A stretch of 64,000 nucleotides of DNA. Source: Streptomyces sp. Ru62. Its GTDB lineage: Bacteria > Actinomycetota > Actinomycetes > Streptomycetales > Streptomycetaceae. The stretch covers positions 62,001 through 126,000 of the forward strand of contig NZ_PQSU01000013.1 in assembly GCF_002920615.1 (NCBI RefSeq), given 5' to 3'. The position numbers and the translations under genes are program-made. The notes beneath the pieces are model-generated. The model had not been told where the DNA came from, made no database searches, and saw nothing but the letters and a program-made list of their open reading frames with translations. This document shows positions 58,769-64,000 of the stretch, one piece after another (positions within the stretch are counted from its first letter, which is position 1; the number at the start of each line of letters is the position of its first letter).

Positions 58769-59755
58769 ATGACCGAGTCTGCAACCCGTACCACCGGCGC
58801 CGTCGCCGCCGGCCTCGCCACGATCGCCTCCGACGGCACCGTTCTCGACACCTGGTTCCCGGCCCCCGAGCTGGTCGAGGAGCCGGGTCCGGCCGGCACC
58901 GAGCGGCTGACCGCCGAGCAGGCGGCCCAGCTGCTGGGCGGCGGCGCGACCGCGGCGACCGGCCCGGACGCCCGCCGGGGCGTCGAGGTGGTCGCGGTCC
59001 GCACGGTCATCGCCTCGCTGGACGAGAAGCCGGTCGACGCCCACGACGTCTACCTGCGCCTGCACCTGCTCTCGCACCGCCTGGTCAAGCCGCACGGCCA
59101 GAACCTGGACGGCATCTTCGGCCACCTCGCCAACGTCGCCTGGACCTCGCTCGGCCCGGTCGCCGTGGACGACATCGAGAAGGTGCGCCTGAACGCCCGT
59201 GCCGAGGGCCTGCACCTCCAGGTGACCTCGATCGACAAGTTCCCGCGCATGACGGACTACGTCGCCCCGAAGGGCGTGCGCATCGCCGACGCCGACCGGG
59301 TCCGCCTCGGCGCGCACCTCGCGGCGGGCACCACGGTCATGCACGAGGGCTTCGTCAACTTCAACGCCGGCACCCTCGGCACCTCCATGGTCGAGGGCCG
59401 GATCTCCGCGGGTGTCGTGGTCGGCGACGGCTCGGACATCGGCGGCGGCGCCTCCACCATGGGCACCCTGTCCGGTGGCGGCAACGTGATCATCTCCATC
59501 GGCGAGCGCTGCCTGGTCGGCGCCGAGGCGGGCGTCGGCATCGCGCTCGGCGACGAGTGCGTGGTCGAGGCCGGCCTGTACATCACCGCGGGCACCCGCA
59601 TCACCATGCCCGACGGCCAGATCGTCAAGGCCCGCGAGCTGAACGGCGCCTCCAACATCCTGTTCCGCCGCAACTCGGTCACCGGAACGGTCGAGGCCCG
59701 CCCGAACAACGCGGTCTGGGGCGGCCTGAACGACATCCTGCACAGCCACAACTGA
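58769..59755 (+). CDS. dapD: Tetrahydrodipicolinate N-succinyltransferase
   Basis: 328 aa, the actinobacterial DapD type. An N-terminal helical part is followed by a left-handed beta-helix of hexapeptide repeats (about 170-290: GVVVGDGSDIGGGASTMGT, then GERCLVGAEAGVGIALGDECVVEAGLYI). It succinylates tetrahydrodipicolinate with succinyl-CoA on the way to meso-diaminopimelate and lysine. No Shine-Dalgarno sequence precedes ATG 58769 (leaderless candidate). It is convergent with dapA, an earlier enzyme of the same pathway. Confidence 0.95.
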   Translation: MTESATRTTGAVAAGLATIASDGTVLDTWFPAPELVEEPGPAGTERLTAEQAAQLLGGGATAATGPDARRGVEVVAVRTVIASLDEKPVDAHDVYLRLHLLSHRLVKPHGQNLDGIFGHLANVAWTSLGPVAVDDIEKVRLNARAEGLHLQVTSIDKFPRMTDYVAPKGVRIADADRVRLGAHLAAGTTVMHEGFVNFNAGTLGTSMVEGRISAGVVVGDGSDIGGGASTMGTLSGGGNVIISIGERCLVGAEAGVGIALGDECVVEAGLYITAGTRITMPDGQIVKARELNGASNILFRRNSVTGTVEARPNNAVWGGLNDILHSHN

Positions 59756-59769
59756 CGCATCCCGTCCGG

Positions 59770-59805
59770 CCGAGCGCCCTCCACCGTGGTGTGGGGGGCG
59801 CTCGG
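59770..59805 (+). terminator. Terminator of dapD
   Basis: 13-bp stem with one mismatch (59770-59782 with 59793-59805), 10-base loop, 14 bases after the dapD stop. Confidence 0.75.
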
Positions 59806-59880
59806 TCATGTGGGTGGTGCCGCGATGTGGTGTGAGGGTCTGCGGCCCGTCGTGGCTGGTCGCGCGGTTCCCCGCGCGGA

Positions 59881-60780
59881 TCAGCCCGCGCAGAGCGCCT
59901 CGTACGCCGTCAGCAGCCCGTCGGCCGTCTCCCGGTCGGCGGGCAGCAGCGGTGCGCGGACCGGGCCCGCGGGCAGACCGAGGCGGGCCAGGAGGGCCTT
60001 CGCGGTGACCGTGCCGGGCAGACCCGCGCCCATCATCGCCTCGGTCAACGGAGTGACGGCCCGCTGGAGTCCGGCCGCGCGGGCGGTGTCGCCGGCGTCG
60101 AACGCGGCCAGGATCGCGGCGACCCGGTCCGGTACGGCGTTCGCGACCGTGCTCACACAGCCCGCCGCCCCGACCGCGTACAGCGCCAGTACGTGCTCGT
60201 CGCAGCCCGCGTAGTACGCCAACTCCGTGCGCTCCAGCACCTTCAGGGTGCCGAGGAAGTCGTAGGAGCAGTCCTTGACGGCCACGATCCGGGGGTGGTC
60301 CGCGAGGCGGATCATCGTGTCGGGCTCGATCCGGGTGCCCGTGCGGCCCGGGATGTCGTAGAGCATCACCGGCAGGTCGCTCGCGTCGGCGACCTGGAGG
60401 AAGTGGGCGGCCACGGCCTCCTGCGGGGGCCGGCTGTAGTACGGCGTCACCACCAGGACACCGTCGGCGCCCGCCTTCCCGGCCGCCAGCGCCAGCTCCA
60501 CCGTGTGCCGGGTGTCGGACGTGCCCACGCCCGCGACCAGCGCGGCCCGGTCGCCGACCGCCTCCCGCACGGCCGCGACCAGCCGCGCCTTCTCCTCGTC
60601 GGTGGTGGTCGGCGACTCGCCGGTGGTGCCGTTGAGGACCAGGCCGTCGCAGCCCCGCGCCACCAGGTGCGCGGCCAGCCGCCGGGCGCCGTCCAGGTCG
60701 AGGGCGCCCTCCTCGGTGAACGGCGTGATCATGGCGCAGAGGGTGCGGCCGAAGGGAGCGGGCCCACGGGTACTCGTCAT
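59881..60780 (-). CDS. dapA: 4-hydroxy-tetrahydrodipicolinate synthase
   Basis: 299 aa TIM barrel. GTTGESPTTTDEEK binds pyruvate, Tyr141 is in MLYDIPGRTG, and Schiff-base Lys169 is in IVAVKDCS. It condenses pyruvate with aspartate semialdehyde, the first step of the lysine branch. Streptomyces chromosomes usually have more than one DapA-like gene, so this may be a paralogue, but the neighbouring dapD supports the name. Start ATG 60780. Confidence 0.92.
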   Translation of the reverse strand: MTSTRGPAPFGRTLCAMITPFTEEGALDLDGARRLAAHLVARGCDGLVLNGTTGESPTTTDEEKARLVAAVREAVGDRAALVAGVGTSDTRHTVELALAAGKAGADGVLVVTPYYSRPPQEAVAAHFLQVADASDLPVMLYDIPGRTGTRIEPDTMIRLADHPRIVAVKDCSYDFLGTLKVLERTELAYYAGCDEHVLALYAVGAAGCVSTVANAVPDRVAAILAAFDAGDTARAAGLQRAVTPLTEAMMGAGLPGTVTAKALLARLGLPAGPVRAPLLPADRETADGLLTAYEALCAG

Positions 60781-60947
60781 GGGAGTAGTCTCGGCAGCAC
60801 GTCCGTGAAGCTCTACTTAATTCTGCTACCAGGTATCAGTAAGAGTTGCTAATAACTTGCGAGCCCGGGCGGAGGCCCTGTGTCCAACTCGGCACCTCAT
60901 GGGTCACTATGGCCGGAGGGTCACCGACGTCCGTCATGGGAGGCGCC

Positions 60948-61100
60948 ATGAAGCTCGGCAAGGTACTGGCCACCGGGATCGCGGAGGAGCGGCCGCTGGT
61001 CCAGGAGGAGAAACCGCAGGTCGGCCCCGAGGAGACCGTCCGCACGGACGCGGCCGAACCGGCCGGGCCGGCCCGCGAAGAGGTCCCGGCCGCCCGATGA
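60948..61100 (+). CDS. Small conserved hypothetical protein
   Basis: 50 aa: begins MKLGKVLATGIAEERP, then an acidic Glu/Pro-rich tail. GGGAGG lies 5-6 bases upstream of ATG 60948, and the stop overlaps the next gene start by 4 bases (ATGA), which supports real translation. The longer open frame from 60846 has no ribosome site. No function known; the short helix plus disordered acidic tail resembles small adaptor-like proteins. Confidence 0.65.
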   Translation: MKLGKVLATGIAEERPLVQEEKPQVGPEETVRTDAAEPAGPAREEVPAAR

Positions 61101-61792
61101 GGCTGCGGCTCCCGGCGGAACGCCCGACGGAGCCGCCGACCGGCTACAAGATCGCCCACCCGGTGCTGTCCCAGGACGGCACCCGGGCCGGGTTCACGGG
61201 TGTGTCGCTCGGCGGCGCGCTGCCGTACGGCGTGCTGGACGACGCCTCCTGCGTCTACGGCTTCCGGCACCGCCCGCCCGCGCGCCGGTGCGACTGCGGT
61301 TTCCACTGCGTGCACGACCGGGCGGCGGCCGAGGCGCTGCTGTGCACCGCCGACCACCGCGCGGCCGTCCTGCTGGAGGTCTCCGTCCTCGGCGCCTACA
61401 TCCGCTTCGAACGCGGCTTCCGCTACGCCCGGCAGCGCGTGCGCACGGCCACGGCCGGTCCCTGCGGCTGCGGCGCCCGTGCCGTCGCGCTGGCCGACGC
61501 CGGCTGGGGCCGGCCGGGCTGGCGGGTCATGGCACCCGTCTGCGCGGGCTGCGTGCGCGGTCGCGCGTCGGTCACGCTCGCGGGGTTCGCCCGGCTGGCC
61601 GGACACGGGCTCCGGGTGATCGCGGGCGGCGGCGGCACGGCCCGCGCGGCCGCCGGATTGGCAGCGGGCGGCGAGCCGGGCGTACCCGAACTCGTGGCCG
61701 AGGCGGCCCTGTTGCAGGCACGCCTGGACTGGTTCCAGTCCCAACTCGCGCGTCTCGGGGAACGCGGGCCCGGCGGCACCGCGCAGGGCTAA
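61097..61792 (+). CDS. Cys-rich hypothetical protein
   Basis: 231 aa, no signal or TM. Nine cysteines, several paired: C65-C67-C71 (CDCGFHC), C123-C125 (CGC) and C149-C152 (CAGC), plus C52 and C83. The pattern suggests a zinc-ribbon-like or Fe-S site in the first 155 residues; the C-terminal part is an Ala/Leu-rich helix ending in a coiled segment. It is translationally coupled to the 50-aa gene. I do not recognise a family. Confidence 0.7.
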   Translation: MRLRLPAERPTEPPTGYKIAHPVLSQDGTRAGFTGVSLGGALPYGVLDDASCVYGFRHRPPARRCDCGFHCVHDRAAAEALLCTADHRAAVLLEVSVLGAYIRFERGFRYARQRVRTATAGPCGCGARAVALADAGWGRPGWRVMAPVCAGCVRGRASVTLAGFARLAGHGLRVIAGGGGTARAAAGLAAGGEPGVPELVAEAALLQARLDWFQSQLARLGERGPGGTAQG

Positions 61793-61845
61793 CGACCTTC
61801 GGCCCGGGTACCCGGAGGTTCCGCACTGAGAGGAGGCGGAACACC

Positions 61846-62265
61846 GTGACCGTGACCCCGCACACCCGGCCCGCGGCCGACGGGCACCCCTCCACGGGCG
61901 AACTCGTCGGCCGGGCCACCGAACAGCTCTCCCGGCTGTTGCGCCAGGAGGTCGCCCTCGCCAAGGAGGAACTGGCCGAGAAAGGACGCCGGGCCGGACG
62001 CGGCGGCGGCCTGCTGGGCGCCGCCGGCGCCGTCGGCTACGTCGGACTGATCACCCTGGCCGGAGCGGCCACCGCCGCCCTCTCCCTGGCACTGCCCGTG
62101 TGGGCGGCGGCGCTGATCGTGGCAGCGGTGTTCTTCGCCGTCGCCGGCCTGCTGGCCGCGACCGGCCGCGCCCAGCTGCGCCGCGCCGCCCCGCCCACGC
62201 CCGAGAAGACCCTCGGCAGTGTCAGGGCGGACGTCGACGCCATCAGGGAAAGGGCACACCGATGA
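61846..62265 (+). CDS. Phage holin-like family membrane protein
   Basis: 139 aa of the actinobacterial Phage_holin_3_6 family: an N-terminal helix (STGELVGRATEQLSRLLRQEVALAKEELAEKGRR), two TM helices (about 53-78 and 84-106) and a charged tail. Despite the name these are not tied to phage; they are found with DUF3618 proteins in ordinary chromosomes. Start GTG 61846 with GAGGAGG upstream; it overlaps the next gene by 4 bases. Confidence 0.87.
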   Translation: MTVTPHTRPAADGHPSTGELVGRATEQLSRLLRQEVALAKEELAEKGRRAGRGGGLLGAAGAVGYVGLITLAGAATAALSLALPVWAAALIVAAVFFAVAGLLAATGRAQLRRAAPPTPEKTLGSVRADVDAIRERAHR

Positions 62266-62795
62266 CGCACAGGAACCCGCACGGCTCGGGCGCCAAGGGC
62301 CCCGACGAGCTGCGGCGGCAGATCGAACACACCCGGAGCCAGCTCGGCGACACCGTCGCCCAGCTGGTGGACCGGGCCGATGTGAAGGGCCGGGCCCGGG
62401 CGCGCGCCGCCGACCTGAGGGACAAGGCCGGCGCCATGACCGTCCAGCTGCGCGCCGGCGCCGCCCAGGCGGGGCACGGGGTGCAGGACCGGGCGGCCAA
62501 GGCGGGCCACCTGGTGCAGGACCGCGCCGCGCGCGCCGGCCACACCGCGCAGGAACGGATGACCAAGGCCGGGCACCTGGTGCAGGAACGGGCCGGGCAC
62601 AGCCGGCACGCCCTGCGGGACCGGGCGGCCCACGCCGGCCACACCATGGAGCACGACGCGCGGGTGCCGGGCCCGGTGCGGTCCGCCCTGAGCGCCGCGA
62701 TGCGGCACCCCCGGCCGGCGCTGATCATCGGCGCGGCGGGCGCCGCCGTCGTCGGCGCGGCCGTGCTCTGGCGCCGCATCGACCGATGCCAGTGA
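62262..62795 (+). CDS. DUF3618 protein with 11-residue amphipathic repeats
   Basis: 177 aa. The N-terminal DUF3618 motif PDELRRQIEHTRSQLGDTVAQLVDRADVK is followed by six 11-residue repeats at residues 70-135 with the pattern AGH-x-x-Q-[DE]-R-x-x-[KRH], then one TM helix (LIIGAAGAAVVGAAVLW). The repeats should form a long amphipathic helix of 11-mer periodicity, as in apolipoprotein or LEA proteins, lying on the membrane next to the holin-like partner. ATG 62262 overlaps that gene. The stop codon lies in a 14-bp tandem repeat array. Confidence 0.87.
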   Translation: MTHRNPHGSGAKGPDELRRQIEHTRSQLGDTVAQLVDRADVKGRARARAADLRDKAGAMTVQLRAGAAQAGHGVQDRAAKAGHLVQDRAARAGHTAQERMTKAGHLVQERAGHSRHALRDRAAHAGHTMEHDARVPGPVRSALSAAMRHPRPALIIGAAGAAVVGAAVLWRRIDRCQ

Positions 62796-62899
62796 GCCCC
62801 TGCCACTGAGCTGCTGCCGCTGAGCTGCTGCCGGTGAGCCCCTGCCGCCTGGCCGCTGCCAGTGGGCCTCTGTCACCGGGCCGCTGCCGGTGAGCACGG
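62788..62899 (+). repeat. 14-bp x8 degenerate tandem repeat
   Basis: Eight adjacent 14-base units from 62788 to 62899, each starting GCC or GTC and typically reading GCC-[AG]-[GC]-TGAGC-CCCT or -TGCT. The first unit contains the stop codon of the DUF3618 gene (TGA 62793-62795). The array runs up to the terminator at 62901. Confidence 0.85.
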
Positions 62900-62900
62900 G

Positions 62901-62943
62901 ACGGCGGGATCGCCCGGGCGTGAACCCGGGCCGGTCCCGCCGT
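62901..62943. terminator. Terminator between DUF3618 and nuclease genes
   Basis: Outer 9-bp stem (62901-62909 with 62935-62943) and inner CCCGGG/CCCGGG stem (62913-62918 with 62925-62930). It lies between convergent genes, 4 bases before the nuclease stop, and is probably used from both strands. Confidence 0.75.
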
Positions 62944-62947
62944 TCTG

Positions 62948-64000
62948 TCACGGACGGAACCGCAGCACCTGCGGGTCGTGGTCGCTGATCTGGTCGTTGA
63001 ACTCCGAGTTGATGTGCACGCTGTCGTACTCGAAGTCGCAGCCGCGGCGGATCGCCGGGCTGATCAGGATCTGGTCCAGGACCTGCTGGTTGCCCTGGTA
63101 GTCATAGGTGTAACGCTCGCTCTTCGGCAGCGACTTGATCGCCGACCACAGCTCGCCGTCGCCCTCCAGGATCCGCGCGGTCCCGGAGAACTCGAAGTCG
63201 TTCATGTCGCCGAGCGCGATGACGTCCGCGTTCTTCTGCGCGGACAGGATGTCCTTGACGAACGCGTTCACCTCGGTCGCCTGGGCGTGCCGCTGGATCT
63301 CCGAGCTGCGCACCGGCGGCTGGTACTGCGCGGTGAGGCCCTGGTCGCCGCCCTTGGAGTTGAGGTGGTTGGCGATCACGAAGACGGTCCTGCCGCGGAA
63401 GACGAACTCGCCCGCGAGCGGCTTGCGGCTGTTGCTCCAGGCCGCGTTCGCGGGGTCGATCCGGCCCGGGGAGACCGTCAGCTGCGCCTTGCCGTGCACC
63501 TTGGTGACGCCGACGGCGGTGGTCGGGTCGCCGCCCGCGCGGTCCACGAAGGAGACCCGCTCGGGGTTGAACAGGAACACCTGGCGGATGTTGCCGCCGG
63601 GCTCACCGCCGTCCTGGTCGTTGACCGGGTTGACCGAGCGCCAGTCGTACCGGGGGCCGCCCGCCGCCACGATCGCGTCGATCAGCTTGGTCACGGTCTG
63701 GTCCGCGTCGACCGTGCCGTCGTCCTTGGCGCCGTTGTTGTCCTGGATCTCCTCCAGGGACACGATGTCCGGCGACTGGAGGTTGTGCACGATCGCGAAG
63801 GCGTGCTGGTCGAAGGTGGCGTCCGACGGGTCGAGGTTCTCGACGTTGTAGGTCGCCACCGCCAGCTCGCGGCCCGACTGCTTCCGTGTCGTCTCGCGCT
63901 CCAGACCGGCGCTCTTCAGCGTGCCGAGCTCGCTCGCGACGAGGGTGTAGCCGCCGTACTGGTTGAAGTCCAGCGGGCCGGTGGTGGTGCCCTCCAGGGT
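62948..64000 (-). CDS. Endonuclease/exonuclease/phosphatase family nuclease, C-terminal part
   Basis: 350 aa visible; the 5-prime end lies beyond the window. The EEP fold is clear: LAVATYNVENLD (first Asn), PDIVSLEEIQDN with the metal-binding Glu, VFVIANHLNSKGGD, ALGDMNDFEF and the final QISDHDPQVLRF with the catalytic Asp-His. This is the ExeM/NucH-like group of large extracellular nucleases, which usually have an upstream lamin-tail or OB-fold part and a signal peptide, not seen here. It probably degrades extracellular DNA. Confidence 0.9.
   Translation of the reverse strand, partial: TLEGTTTGPLDFNQYGGYTLVASELGTLKSAGLERETTRKQSGRELAVATYNVENLDPSDATFDQHAFAIVHNLQSPDIVSLEEIQDNNGAKDDGTVDADQTVTKLIDAIVAAGGPRYDWRSVNPVNDQDGGEPGGNIRQVFLFNPERVSFVDRAGGDPTTAVGVTKVHGKAQLTVSPGRIDPANAAWSNSRKPLAGEFVFRGRTVFVIANHLNSKGGDQGLTAQYQPPVRSSEIQRHAQATEVNAFVKDILSAQKNADVIALGDMNDFEFSGTARILEGDGELWSAIKSLPKSERYTYDYQGNQQVLDQILISPAIRRGCDFEYDSVHINSEFNDQISDHDPQVLRFRP

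Noticed and set aside
61846..62265. Prophage remnant suggested by the holin-like gene
   Set aside because: No other phage gene, integrase or att-like repeat is near; this holin-like family is common in actinobacterial chromosomes beside DUF3618 genes.
62788..62899. CRISPR array
   Set aside because: The 14-bp units are directly adjacent, without unique spacers, and no cas gene is present.

Overview
The window is a very GC-rich, gene-dense actinobacterial chromosome segment that I read as Streptomyces core chromosome. Supporting this are whole-protein similarity to Streptomyces products, many GTG and some TTG starts, frequent 4-base ATGA/GTGA gene overlaps, and gene orders typical of that genus: uvrC-rapZ-yvcK-whiA; gap-pgk-tpiA-secG; tkt-tal-zwf-opcA-pgl divergent from ctaB; and sufR-B-D-Rieske-C-S-U-T. 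I saw no rRNA, tRNA, CRISPR array, transposase or prophage. Strand-shadow ORFs are abundant because of GC3 bias and were left out.

Layout. 1-8.2 kb: a partial metallo-beta-lactamase-fold enzyme, a mycothiol-dependent isomerase-like protein, uvrA, a LacI regulator translationally coupled to a PfkB sugar kinase with a perfect 26-bp palindrome upstream, a Tat/lipoprotein Rieske protein and an HTH regulator. 8.2-14.3 kb: a repeat-rich non-coding stretch, then uvrC-rapZ-yvcK-whiA, all overlapping. 14.4-24.8 kb: a secreted M14 carboxypeptidase, gap, pgk, tpiA, secG, an RbpA-family protein, an MFS exporter and pgi. 24.9-36.1 kb: a DsbA-like lipoprotein, a padR-ABC-FtsX operon, an orphan solute-binding protein, and a GH13 glucosidase with a sugar ABC importer (binding protein and two permeases, no ATPase). 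36.1-42.8 kb: the pentose phosphate operon on the minus strand. 43-50 kb: ctaB, a small hypothetical protein, an amidohydrolase-like protein, a nucleotidyltransferase, ctaA, an ABC-2 drug-type exporter and an AAC(3)-type acetyltransferase. 50.3-56.9 kb: the SUF Fe-S assembly operon with its repressor. 57-64 kb: an AbfB-domain protein, an SMR efflux pump with a TetR regulator, dapD, dapA, two hypotheticals, a holin-like/DUF3618 pair and a partial secreted nuclease.

The genes form coherent blocks: DNA repair (uvrA, uvrC), cell-envelope signalling and development (rapZ, yvcK, whiA), lower glycolysis plus pgi, the oxidative and non-oxidative pentose phosphate pathway, haem A synthesis (ctaB, ctaA), Fe-S biogenesis and lysine/diaminopimelate synthesis (dapA, dapD).

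The most unusual signals are: (i) a 13-bp near-palindrome recurring in three intergenic sites that tie the PadR operon, an orphan binding protein and the GH13 sugar-uptake operon together; (ii) an ABC sugar permease with a Cna-B/SdrD-like extracellular domain inserted between TM3 and TM4; (iii) many short tandem repeats (minisatellites) in and around uvrC, rapZ and the DsbA-like gene, and at two stop codons; (iv) twin operator-like dyads abutting the start codon of the SMR/TetR operon; and (v) a SufR-type CAAC-N6-GTTG site overlapping the sufR start codon.
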